Source: CAYQMF01 sp964418595
GTDB taxonomy: Bacteria > Planctomycetota > UBA1135 > UBA2386
Length of the DNA: 42,210 nucleotides
NCBI GenBank assembly: GCA_964418595.1
Contig: CAYQMF010000047.1
Coordinates: 1-42,210, forward strand
Direction: 5' to 3'
In this document: piece after piece, positions 1-8,442 of the stretch
How the letters are laid out: each line of letters opens with the position of its first letter
Position numbering within the stretch: position 1 is the first letter of the stretch
Made by a program: the position numbers and the translations under genes
The notes under the pieces: generated by a model
The model's input: the letters and a program-made list of their open reading frames with translations, nothing else
Databases searched by the model: none
Told to the model about the DNA's origin: nothing

Positions 1-2698
1 TGCCGAACCAGTCCCGCCTGTCGTCCTTCAGGGGTGGGGAGCACAGAACGGATACCCCGTACGTGTGGCGCAGGCCGTTCGAGGTCGCGAGGCCGTTGGG
101 CGTGCCGGGGTCGACCACGCCGAGCTGGTGGTGCAGTTCGACGCCGAGGAGCGAGGGCGGGATGAAGACGGGGAGCGCGAGGGTGCCTTGGCCGGGGACG
201 CCGGGAGCGCCGCCGAGGACCACGGGGACGGTGATCAGGGGCGCTGAGGGGTCGAGGTAGAAGTTCTGGCGGGGGCCGAACACGTCGAGGAAGGTGCCGG
301 CGGTGGGGCCGAGGACGACGACGCCGAAGGCGCCGCCGAGCGCACCGCGCACGCGCAGTTCGAGGAACTGGTCGATGCGGCGCGGGCCTGAGGCACCGAA
401 GGTCATGGCGATGCCGCCGCTGCCAGGACCGCTGGTGCCGCGCTGTTCGAAGCTGCCGCGGGAGGTCACGGCGCGGGCCTTCGCGAGGATGTTCTGGGAG
501 CCGAAGATCTGCAGCGCGTCGGCGGCGCCGTCGCCGTCGAGGTCGGCGATGAGATTCGGCGTGAAGATTTCCGTCGCGGCGCGCACGAACGCGCCCTGGC
601 CGGTGCCCAGCAGGGTGGTGGTGGCGTAGGCGACCTCGTGGCCGGGGTAGACGAGGATGTCGGCGATGCGGTCGCCGTCGACGTCGGCGATCTGCACGAG
701 GCGGTCGGTAGCGCCGCCGAAGTCGGGGAACGCGGCCTGGCGGGGCTGGGCGGTGAACACGCCGGTGCCGTCGTTGTGGAACACGACGAGCGTGCTCTGC
801 TGCGAGCTCGGGTTGCGCTGGGGCAGCACGAGGTCGAGGTCGCGATCGCCGTCGAGGTCACCGACGGCGGGTCGATCGTGGTGGCTGTCGACGAGGGTCG
901 TGATCAGCACCTGCGGGGCCGCGAAGTTGCCGCCGCCGAGGTTGAGCGCGGTGCTGTAGGACGCGCCGCTGTTGGCGAGGAGGAGGTCCTTCAGGCCGTC
1001 GCCATCGAAGTCGGCCATCGCCTTGACCGTGGCGGCGAGGTTGCGCACGAACACGAACGCGCCGGTGCTGGTGCCGCGGTAGAACGAGGCCAGATCGACA
1101 TTGGTGCTCGAACCGGTGGGCATGTCGGTGGTGACCACGAGGTCGGGGATCCCGTCGCCGTCGAAGTCGGCGTCGTAGGCGCGCCACGAGTACGAAGGCG
1201 CGAGCCGGTCGGGCAAGGGCGAGAAGGCGAAGGCACCCAGCGCGAAGCGACCCGGGGCGACCTGCCGCACGTTCCACACGCCGGGCGTGACCGGGGGGTT
1301 GCCGAAGGCGCTCACATCGATGAGGGCGTCGTCGTCGCCGTCGCCGTCGAAATCGCCGATCGCCATGCCCTGCACGTGCTGCTCGGCGATGGGGCTCGTC
1401 CACGGCGTGGACGTGAAGTTCGCGCGGCCCGTGTTGATGTGGCCGCCGAACGGCGTGATCGAGTGGTCGATGTCGCCGTCGCCGTCGCCATCGCGCAGAC
1501 CACCGAGGGGATTCTCGGCGCCGAACCAGGCCCCGGTCGAGCGGTTCAGCGGTCGCGGCTTGGGAGCGCCCTGCGAGAAGTACACGACGCGCCCGGCCAC
1601 GAGGTCGACGTCGCCGTCGCCGTCGACATCGGCGGCGCCGGCGATGTGCCGCGCGCCGAGGCCGGCGACCATGAAGCTCGGGGCGAAGCCGCCGGTGCCG
1701 TCGTGGATCGAGATCTCGAAGTTCGACGCGCGCTGGTTGGGGAGCGGGGGACCGCCGCCGCCACCGCCACAGCACACGCCGTCGAGGTCGCCGTCGCCGT
1801 CGATGTCCGCAAACGCCGTGGCCGGGCCGCCGACCCGGGACGTCTCGACCGTGAACGCGAGGTTCGCCTGGCGGATGATCTGGTACTCGCCGGGGCCGTT
1901 CGGCATGCCGAAGAGCACGAGGTCCAGATCGCCGTCGCGATCGATGTCGCCGACCGCGGCGTCGAGGAGGCTATCGCGCACGGTGAGGGCCGGCGCAGCA
2001 GTGAGGCTCGCGCCGGTGTTGCCGATCACGATCGGCAGGATCTGACCCGGCGCGTAGCCGAGCACCATCGCCACGTGCGTGCCGTCGGCCAGGGCCAGCA
2101 CGCGCACGCTCTGGCCGTAGCCCGGGACCGTGATGTCGTGGATGGTCGGCAGCGAGCCGGGCGTCGTCGAGAGGTGCGCCGCGACGCGCAGCGTGTTCGG
2201 ACTCACGCCCGTGCTCATCACGACCACGTCGTCCTTGCCGTCGTGATCGAGATCGGCGACGGCAAGATCGCGGAGGCTCGTGCCCGTCGGTCCCGCCTGC
2301 GGGCCGACGATCGTCGGCGGGCCGACGCCGTCGAAGTAGTAGCAGCCGACCAGGTTCTTGGTGCCGAGCACGATGTCGTCGCGTCGTCCGTCGCCGTCGA
2401 AGTCGCCGGGGAGGATCACGTTGTTGCCGAACCACGTGGGTACCGACGAGGACCACACCGGCAGGAAGCGCCCCTTGCCGTCATTGCGATAGACACCGAT
2501 GACGCCCGACGCGGTGCCGAAGAGCGCGCCGACGGCATCCGGGTAGGGATCGCCGTCCAGGTCGAAGAGCGCTTCGAACGCGGGGTCGAGCGGGCCGACC
2601 TGCACTTGCGCGGCGTCGAACACCTGGGCGCGCTCTTGCGCGATCAAGGAGACAGCGAGGGATGCGAGGACGAGGACACGCGACGCGAGCAAGGACAT
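1..2698 (-). CDS. Secreted FG-GAP/VCBS repeat protein, C-terminus off the window
   Basis: The reading frame starts with an ATG at 2698 and stays open to the left edge, giving at least 899 residues; the stop lies outside. The N-terminus (MSLLASRVLVLASLAVSLIAQ) is a typical signal peptide. The body has many calcium-loop motifs of the FG-GAP/VCBS type, such as DFDGDGRRDD, DIDRDGDLDL, DIDGDGDLDG and DFDGDGDDDA, spaced about 45-70 residues apart, as expected for an integrin-like beta-propeller. The last ~110 residues seen (about 430-60 on the plus strand) form a separate beta-rich domain ending near LATSNGLRHTYG, resembling domains in other exoproteins of this window. The role is probably extracellular or cell-surface; no enzymatic motif is visible. 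The Asp-rich repeats make the opposite strand look open over long stretches. Confidence 0.88.
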   Translation of the reverse strand, partial: MSLLASRVLVLASLAVSLIAQERAQVFDAAQVQVGPLDPAFEALFDLDGDPYPDAVGALFGTASGVIGVYRNDGKGRFLPVWSSSVPTWFGNNVILPGDFDGDGRRDDIVLGTKNLVGCYYFDGVGPPTIVGPQAGPTGTSLRDLAVADLDHDGKDDVVVMSTGVSPNTLRVAAHLSTTPGSLPTIHDITVPGYGQSVRVLALADGTHVAMVLGYAPGQILPIVIGNTGASLTAAPALTVRDSLLDAAVGDIDRDGDLDLVLFGMPNGPGEYQIIRQANLAFTVETSRVGGPATAFADIDGDGDLDGVCCGGGGGGPPLPNQRASNFEISIHDGTGGFAPSFMVAGLGARHIAGAADVDGDGDVDLVAGRVVYFSQGAPKPRPLNRSTGAWFGAENPLGGLRDGDGDGDIDHSITPFGGHINTGRANFTSTPWTSPIAEQHVQGMAIGDFDGDGDDDALIDVSAFGNPPVTPGVWNVRQVAPGRFALGAFAFSPLPDRLAPSYSWRAYDADFDGDGIPDLVVTTDMPTGSSTNVDLASFYRGTSTGAFVFVRNLAATVKAMADFDGDGLKDLLLANSGASYSTALNLGGGNFAAPQVLITTLVDSHHDRPAVGDLDGDRDLDLVLPQRNPSSQQSTLVVFHNDGTGVFTAQPRQAAFPDFGGATDRLVQIADVDGDRIADILVYPGHEVAYATTTLLGTGQGAFVRAATEIFTPNLIADLDGDGAADALQIFGSQNILAKARAVTSRGSFEQRGTSGPGSGGIAMTFGASGPRRIDQFLELRVRGALGGAFGVVVLGPTAGTFLDVFGPRQNFYLDPSAPLITVPVVLGGAPGVPGQGTLALPVFIPPSLLGVELHHQLGVVDPGTPNGLATSNGLRHTYGVSVLCSPPLKDDRRDWFG

Positions 2699-2808
2699 GC
2701 GGATGAGTGCTCCGATGCGGGGCGAGGGGAGAGTAGCGCGGACGAAGCAAACCGTACGCCGTCGTCCACGCGGCAAGGCCAACATCCCGACCTCGGTCGA
2801 CGAGTGCG

Positions 2809-4332
2809 CTACCAGTGGGTCGGGGCGTAGTCCTTGAGGAACTGACCCCACACGTGCTCGCCCGTGTTCATCCCTGTGAAGATCGGATCGACGATGCGGG
2901 CGGCGCCGTCGACGATGTCGAGCGGCGGGTGGAACCCGTGCTCCGCCGTCTTGCGCGCCGCGATCTCCGCCGGGTCCTCGTCGGTGACCCAGCCCGTGTC
3001 GACGCTGTTCATGTGGATCCCGTCGCGCACGTAGTCCTTCGCCGACGTGCGCGTCAGCATGTTCAACGCCGCCTTGGCCATGTTGGTGTGCGGGTGCTTG
3101 TCGGTCTTGAACGACCGGTAGAACTGCCCCTCCATCGCGGACACGTTGACGATGTGCTTGGCCCGACCCGGAGTGGCGAGCATCAGCGGCTTGAGGCGGG
3201 CATTGAGCACGAACGGCGCGACGGCGTTCACCAGTTGCACTTCGAGCAGCTCGATGGTCGTCACGTCGGCGAGCGGCATCCGCCAGCTGTTGTGGGTGCG
3301 CAGGTCGACCTGCTGCAGGTCGGCATCGAGGCGGCCACCAGGGAAGATCGTCTCGCTGCGCACCAGGTCCTCCGGGAGGAGCGCTGCCTGTGACAGCTCC
3401 GGGGCGTGCGGCACGGGCAGAGCCGTGTGCGCCGCCGGCAGCTCGCCGTCTCCCCGCGTCGGCTCGAGGAACAGCGCGCGCGTCGTCGCCGGGAGCGCGC
3501 CGCGCGGTGCGCGCTCACCAGCCATGAGATGGCGGTAGAACCCTGCCGGGCGGCGCACCGTCTGGCAGGCGTTGTTGATCAGGAAGTCCAGGCGCCCGAG
3601 CGTGTCGTTGAGCTGCCGGCAGAACGCCTCGACGCTCGGTGTGTGGCGCAGGTCGAGGCCCCGCACCTGGAGCCGATCGCGAAAGCTGTCGAAGTCGGGC
3701 TCGCGTGCGTAGCGCTGCGCCGCGTCGCTCGGGAAGCGCGTGGTCGCGATCACCCGACAGCCGGCGCGCAGCAGCAGGATGCTCGCCTGGTAGCCGATCT
3801 TCACGCGCGCGCCGGTGATGACCGCAACGCGGCCGCGCAGGTCGGCGGTCTGCTGGCGCTTGCGGTAGTTGAACTCGCCACAGGCGCCGCACATCGAGTC
3901 GTAGAAGAAGTGCAGTTCCGTGAACGTCGCCTTGCAGACGTAGCAGGTGCGCTCCTCGCGCACCGTGCGCCGCGGCGCGAGCGCCGCGTCGATGTCCGTC
4001 CCCGGCGCGAGCGGCGCGGGCAGCGCGGCCGGCGTGACGAACACCGTCTCCTTGCGCAGCTTGCGGATCCCGGTCGCAGCCAGCTTGCGCTCGTCGTCGG
4101 CGCGCTTCGCGGCCTTCTTCTCGCGGCGCGAGGCGCGTTGGAACTCGCGCTTCTCCCAGGGATCGGGGCGGGCGACCCGGCCGGCCACTTCGAGCAGGCG
4201 CTGGCGCAGGTCGTGGTCGATCTGCGCGAGGAGACCGCGGTCGGCGAACACCGCCTCGAAGAACGCGAGCGCCGCTGCGGCGCGCGCGGCGATGTCGGAC
4301 GGTCGATCCTCGGCTCTTGTCGGCGAACTCAC
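2809..4332 (-). CDS. SDR-family oxidoreductase with internal zinc ribbon and non-canonical active site
   Basis: The 507-residue product starts at a GTG; no earlier ATG is in frame. Residues 60-95 are Arg/Lys-rich and probably helical. A zinc-ribbon-like pair follows (C130-x2-C133 and C148-x2-C151). The Rossmann domain then begins with TGARVKIGY (173-181), in the place of the SDR TGxxxGxG cofactor loop, and NNACQ (253-257) stands for NNAG. The active-site Ser is likely S398 (VNVSAM). The segment that aligns with YxxxKAAL reads TNMAKAAL (416-423), so Thr replaces the catalytic Tyr while Lys420 is kept. The protein is much longer than a classical SDR (about 250) because of the N-terminal part and an insert at about 265-350. 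The cofactor is probably NAD(P); the substrate is unknown. It lies upstream of the FG-GAP gene on the same strand, 110 bases away. Confidence 0.82.
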   Translation of the reverse strand: MSSPTRAEDRPSDIAARAAAALAFFEAVFADRGLLAQIDHDLRQRLLEVAGRVARPDPWEKREFQRASRREKKAAKRADDERKLAATGIRKLRKETVFVTPAALPAPLAPGTDIDAALAPRRTVREERTCYVCKATFTELHFFYDSMCGACGEFNYRKRQQTADLRGRVAVITGARVKIGYQASILLLRAGCRVIATTRFPSDAAQRYAREPDFDSFRDRLQVRGLDLRHTPSVEAFCRQLNDTLGRLDFLINNACQTVRRPAGFYRHLMAGERAPRGALPATTRALFLEPTRGDGELPAAHTALPVPHAPELSQAALLPEDLVRSETIFPGGRLDADLQQVDLRTHNSWRMPLADVTTIELLEVQLVNAVAPFVLNARLKPLMLATPGRAKHIVNVSAMEGQFYRSFKTDKHPHTNMAKAALNMLTRTSAKDYVRDGIHMNSVDTGWVTDEDPAEIAARKTAEHGFHPPLDIVDGAARIVDPIFTGMNTGEHVWGQFLKDYAPTHW

Positions 4333-4371
4333 AGGGCGAAGAGGATAGGCGGCCTGGCCGGCCCAGGCGAC

Positions 4372-5857
4372 CTACTTGCCCGACGCTGGCGCGCGCAAGC
4401 GCCTGGCGTAGGTGGGCGTGAGCGCCATGCACAGCGCCAGCTCACGGCCGGCGTCCAAGAGGTAGCTCGACCCGTCCTGGGGCGTGCGGAACACCATGTT
4501 GGTGTCGGGATCGAGGACCACCCAGGCCGGGAAGCGCTCGACGCCGAAGGGCTGCGCGCCGCTGGCCATCACGTACACGCCGACCGGGAAGCGGCAGCCC
4601 AACGCCTTCACCTTCGCGACCGCATCTCCCACGCGCGTCGCGGCCGCGAGGCCGACGGTCTCGATGCCGCGGGCGCGGTTCTCGGTGGCGAAGGTGTTCA
4701 TGTTCGCGACCGTGCCCGCGAGGTCGGCGGCGTCGGGGAGGAAGAACCAGAGCACCGTGATCTTGTCGCGGCAGCCTTCGAGGGTCTGCTCGGTGTCCGC
4801 CCACTGCACGCGGGCGAGATCGTCGGCGGGGCCGAGCACGGCGAGCGGCTCGCTGAGGGGATGTGGCCCCTTCGGGGCCGCCGTCGCCGCGAGCGCGACC
4901 GCGCCGGCGCCCCGCGGCGGGGGCGGCGGGCGCGCGCGGACCGCCGCGGGGGGGGGGGCCGCCCCGGGCGGGGGGCCCGGTGTGGGGGGGGGCCCCTGTC
5001 GGGGCCGCGGGCGGGGGGGGGCCCACCGCGACGGCGACCGGCTCCGGCTCCGGCGGGCGCGCGCGCACCTCCGCGGTGAGCCGGAGCGCGAGGTCGTGCA
5101 GGAGCTTGTTGGGATGCTTCGCCGCGGCGTCGAGGAAGGTGAGGGCCGGCTCACGCTCGTGGCCGGGGAGATCGCGCACCACGCGCTCGGCGACGTCGCG
5201 GCGCAGCGTGCGCAGGCCGTCACAGAAGTGCGCGATCGGGGTCTGCACGAGCATGGCGTGCGCCTGCAGGTATGCCGCGGGCTGCCCCTTGGTGATCTTC
5301 GTGTTGAGCGCCGCGAGCTGGATGCGCTGCGCGCGCAGGCGCTGGTCGAGCGGTTGGGACTTCGCAGACTCGGCCGCGGTGATGGCGCCGAGGATGTCGG
5401 CGGGGACGACGTCGTACAGCGCGTGCCACGCGACGAGGCCATCGGAGTAGAGGAGCAGGTGCTGCGCAGCGAGGGTCGCGTCGGTCGCGCCGAAGAAGTG
5501 GCGACGGATCTGCTTTTCGCAGGCGAGGTGCGCGGAGCAGGTGCAGCTCAGAAACCGCGGGCAGGCGCCGTCGCCTGGCTGGTGCCGGTCGGTCGAACCG
5601 AGTACGCACACGACGTTCGCGGTCGCCGCAAGGAACTCCTTGCTCTGGTACATCTGCAGCGCGCGTTCGTTCGCTGCCTCGCCGTCGAGATTGACGCACA
5701 CCAGGACCAGCCGCTGCTGCGCCTTGGCGTCGGCGAGGGCCGGTGCGAGGTCGGTGCGCCAGCCGACGGCAGTGGTCTGGGCGCACGCGCGGCCGGTCCC
5801 CGAGACGGCGAGGGCGAAGCCGAGGACGCAGGTGAGACAGCGGGGATCGACCTTCAT
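4372..5857 (-). CDS. Exported protein with two thioredoxin-like domains, frameshifted in a G-rich tract
   Basis: Two frames must be joined to read this gene. The first starts with ATG at 5857, has a signal peptide (MKVDPRCLTCVLGFALAVSG, then CAQ) and a thioredoxin_7/DUF255-like domain (around LVLVCVNLDGEAANER) with a Cys-rich segment FLSCTCSAHLACEK. It runs well until VAVGPPPPAAPTG near 5000. The second frame carries the C-terminal half (from about GAVALAATAAPKG to the stop at 4372), including ITVLWFFLPDAADLAG and FPAWVVLDPDTNMVF, a redoxin-like fold without a CxxC. The switch falls inside 4948-5021, where the plus strand has G runs of 11, 6, 9 and 9. The span is 1486 bases, one too many; removing one gives 494 residues with a Pro-rich linker. 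An assembly indel is the simplest explanation; a true pseudogene or slippage locus is possible. Confidence 0.7.
4948..5021. repeat. G-homopolymer tract inside a coding gene
   Basis: The plus strand has G11 at 4948-4958, G6 at 4970-4975, G9 at 4984-4992 and G9 at 5013-5021, separated by C-rich spacers. On the coding (minus) strand it is C-rich and encodes a Pro-rich linker. The reading frame of the surrounding gene changes here. The G-rich strand could form a quadruplex and is also a classic place for sequencing indels. Confidence 0.85.
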
Positions 5858-5929
5858 GGTGCGTTCGTGCGCGGTGCCGGGGCGTGCGGCCGTCGTAACG
5901 GACGCGCGCCGGCTTCGCGCCCGCATCGA

Positions 5930-6613
5930 CTATCCAGGATCGTCCGCGAACAGGTGCAGGGCGAGCGCGCGGATCCATAGCAACGCGCCGAGCAGCTCGA
6001 GGCCCTCTTCGATCCAGACCTCGACGGCGAAGAGGAAACTGGCCTTGCCGTGGTGCGCATGGATCCAGGCGCCGATGGCCTCGAGGCCGATGGCTCCTCC
6101 GAAGTAGCAGCACGCCGCTACGACGAGGCGGAGCCGGAACAGGGGCGGCTGCCGGCGCAGGAAGCCGATCAGGAGGACGCCCACGACGAGGACCAGCGCG
6201 GCGCCGGGCAGGATCCAGGCGAAGGTGTCGAGCCCGATCCCCGGCATCCGGCGATCAACCGCGTTGCCCACGCGCTCGTGCAGGCCGACGCTTTCGTCCA
6301 TCGACAAGAACGCAGCGAAGCCGGCACACAGGAACCATGGCAGGGTGCGCTCGGTCCGCTTCTGCAGATGACGCAGGCCACCCAGGAGCCAGAGCGCCGC
6401 GCCGGCGAGGAGCAGGGACGAGCTGAACCACGCCGGGATGGTCTGCTCGGCATCGAGTTCGAAGCTCGCGAGGATGGTGCGGCCGAGGTGGGAACCGGCC
6501 AGCGCATCGCGGCCCAGGTCGACGGCGACGCCGAGGGCCCAGAGCAGGGCGGTCGCGGCGCCGAGCACCCGCAGGCATCGGTGCGTCAGGATCGCGGTGC
6601 GCGGGTCGGTCAC
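5930..6613 (-). CDS. Polytopic membrane protein with MDESVGLHE motif
   Basis: The 227-residue product starts at a GTG. It has about six hydrophobic segments (roughly 15-32, 62-80, 92-104, 131-151, 160-183 and 205-222). Conserved-looking polar residues sit at the end of the third segment (SMDESVGLHERVG, 104-116) and near the last one (WIEEGLELLGALL). The acidic/His pattern at a membrane boundary suggests a functional site, but I do not recognise a characterised family. It is 72 bases upstream of the thioredoxin-like gene on the same strand and is divergent from the next gene. Confidence 0.75.
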   Translation of the reverse strand: MTDPRTAILTHRCLRVLGAATALLWALGVAVDLGRDALAGSHLGRTILASFELDAEQTIPAWFSSSLLLAGAALWLLGGLRHLQKRTERTLPWFLCAGFAAFLSMDESVGLHERVGNAVDRRMPGIGLDTFAWILPGAALVLVVGVLLIGFLRRQPPLFRLRLVVAACCYFGGAIGLEAIGAWIHAHHGKASFLFAVEVWIEEGLELLGALLWIRALALHLFADDPG

Positions 6614-6834
6614 GCGCAGGGTTCTAGCGGCGATGGCGACGCGAGAACAGCGCGCCGAGCGGCTGGACCCGCCGGCGCGGTCGATAGAAGGCTGTGCCTA
6701 CCGGACCGTTCCCCGCCCGCACCGACGATGCCCGTCCGCTCGGGCCGCGCGCTGCTTCCGGTGTTCGCGCGGGCGATCGAGGCGCGGCAGGACACTCGCG
6801 TGCGCCCGCCCCGGCGGACACTCGATGCGCTGCC
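6614..6834. promoter_or_regulatory. Divergent intergenic region (inferred promoters)
   Basis: This 221-base gap separates two divergently oriented genes, so promoters for both must lie here or just outside. I see no clear -35/-10 pair, operator or hairpin. The rightward frame can be extended to a GTG at 6694, but the added 47 residues are Arg/Ala/Pro-rich like random GC-rich sequence. Confidence 0.35.
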
Positions 6835-8364
6835 GTGAGTGCAGATCCGGCGGGGCACACGCGCCGCCGCTCCCAGGGGTGGATGGTCGCTGGGGCGATG
6901 CTGGCAGCGGTGGTGCCCCTCCTCGGGCACGGACTGCCAGGGCTGACCGACCTGCCGAACAACGTCGCCCGCCTGCAGATCCAGGCCCACTGCGGCGCCG
7001 GCGAATGGTACGCCGCGTTCTACGCGCCGAACTCGCTGGCCATCCCCAACGCGGCCTTCGACCTGTTCGGATGGGCACTCGGCGGTGTGCTGACGCCCAT
7101 CGGGCTCGGTCACCTCTTCGCCGTGCTCGCCGTCATCCTGACGACGACCGGTGCGGCGGCGCTGGCGAGCGCGTTCGGGCATGGCACTGGCCTCGCCGCG
7201 GTGTTCGCAGCGGCGACGGCACACAACTTCGCGAGCACGAGCGGCTTCCTCAACTACACCGCCGGCCTCGGCCTCGCCCTGTGGGCCGCATGGCTCTGGC
7301 TGCGCATGCGCCGGCAACGGTTCGCGCTGCGCTGGATCGCCGGCTCGTTGTCGACGCTGGTCCTCTACTTCTGCCATCTCTTCGCGCTCGGGACCTACGC
7401 GGCCATCCTGCTGGGCTTCGAGCTCGGTGGCAACGGCCACCGGCGGCGCCGCGTCCTGTTCGCCCTGGCGACGCTCGCACCAGCGGTTGGTCTGGCTCTC
7501 TCGAGCCCGCTGGGCGGCGAGGCGCGCGCGATCGAGTGGGCCACGCTGGCCGAGACGCTCCGGGCCTGCGCCAAGAGCCTGCACGGCGGGCTCGGGATCG
7601 CCGACTACTGGTACGGAGCGCTGCTCGCGACGCTGGCGGTCGGTCTCGCGCTGACCGGCAGGCTGCGCGTGACGCGGCCGGCACGCATCGCGCTCGTCGG
7701 GCTGGTCGTCGCGACCCTGTTGTGTCCCGAGTCGACGTTCGAGGCATCCGGACTGCAGGCGCGCATGCCGGTGGCTGTCGCCGTCGTCGCCTCGGCTTCC
7801 ATGCGCTGGCGGCATCGGCGGGGTCCGCGTTGGGTGGTTCCGGCGCTTGCGATCGTGGTCCTCGGCACGCGCACGGCGACACTCACGCTCGGCTTCGCCG
7901 AGCGAGCGGCGGCGGGCGGTCGTGCCGCCCGTGTGCTCGAACACGTGCCAAATGGCGCGTGCCTGTACACGTTCCACCGCGTGGGCCCGGATCCTTGGCA
8001 GAAGTACCACTCGCCGATCAAGCACGCGCCCTGCCTCGTCGCGCTCGACCGCGAGGTCTTCCTGCCCCAGATCCTCGTGGCCGACCACCATCACACGCTG
8101 CGGGCGCGGTCGGGACTGCCGATGCGCCTGCACCAGCACTACGAGATCCGCGCGGGTTTCGTGTCGAGCCAGGGCTTCGCGACCCGCATCGACGAACTCG
8201 CCGCGCTGTGGCGAAGCAGCAGGGCGCAGCGGAGCGCCGCGGGTCTGACTGGCGGGCTCTACCTCGCGGTGGTCCACGGCGGGGACGACCTCGCGCTCCC
8301 GCTGGACCGCGTGGAGCGCGTCGCCGGCGACGGCGAGATGCTGCTCCTGCGCCTGCGCGAGTGA
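6835..8364 (+). CDS. Polytopic membrane protein, possible GT-C-like
   Basis: I prefer the GTG at 6835 (509 residues, starting VSADPAGHTRRRSQGW), because the hydrophobic segment MVAGAMLAAVVPLLGHG follows at once; a GTG at 6694 and an ATG at 6880 are alternatives. An extracytoplasmic-looking loop (TDLPNNVARLQIQAH, then AFYAPNSLAIPNAAFD) follows the first helix, and about ten hydrophobic segments follow up to roughly residue 345. The C-terminal ~150 residues are soluble and include LYTFHRVGPDPWQKYHS and VADHHHTLRARSGLP. The helix-loop-helix start followed by a multi-helix bundle resembles GT-C-type membrane glycosyltransferases, but no definite catalytic motif is seen. This is a fold-level guess. 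Confidence 0.75.
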   Translation: MSADPAGHTRRRSQGWMVAGAMLAAVVPLLGHGLPGLTDLPNNVARLQIQAHCGAGEWYAAFYAPNSLAIPNAAFDLFGWALGGVLTPIGLGHLFAVLAVILTTTGAAALASAFGHGTGLAAVFAAATAHNFASTSGFLNYTAGLGLALWAAWLWLRMRRQRFALRWIAGSLSTLVLYFCHLFALGTYAAILLGFELGGNGHRRRRVLFALATLAPAVGLALSSPLGGEARAIEWATLAETLRACAKSLHGGLGIADYWYGALLATLAVGLALTGRLRVTRPARIALVGLVVATLLCPESTFEASGLQARMPVAVAVVASASMRWRHRRGPRWVVPALAIVVLGTRTATLTLGFAERAAAGGRAARVLEHVPNGACLYTFHRVGPDPWQKYHSPIKHAPCLVALDREVFLPQILVADHHHTLRARSGLPMRLHQHYEIRAGFVSSQGFATRIDELAALWRSSRAQRSAAGLTGGLYLAVVHGGDDLALPLDRVERVAGDGEMLLLRLRE

Positions 8365-8442
8365 CGGACCGACGGCTGCCTGGCCGGCCGGGGAAGCGTC
8401 GCGGCAGTATCATCCCGGCGCCTGCCGTCGCCCTCGATCCCC

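Noticed and set aside
638..2830. A 730-codon plus-strand open frame across the FG-GAP gene
   Set aside because: It is antisense to a well-supported repeat protein; the regular Asp/Gly codons keep the opposite strand open. Its product is low-complexity Val/Ala/Arg with no recognisable domain.
4948..5021. Programmed ribosomal frameshift
   Set aside because: A C-rich coding tract without a recognisable slippery heptamer plus stimulator, and a second similar break elsewhere with the same sign, make a homopolymer indel more likely.
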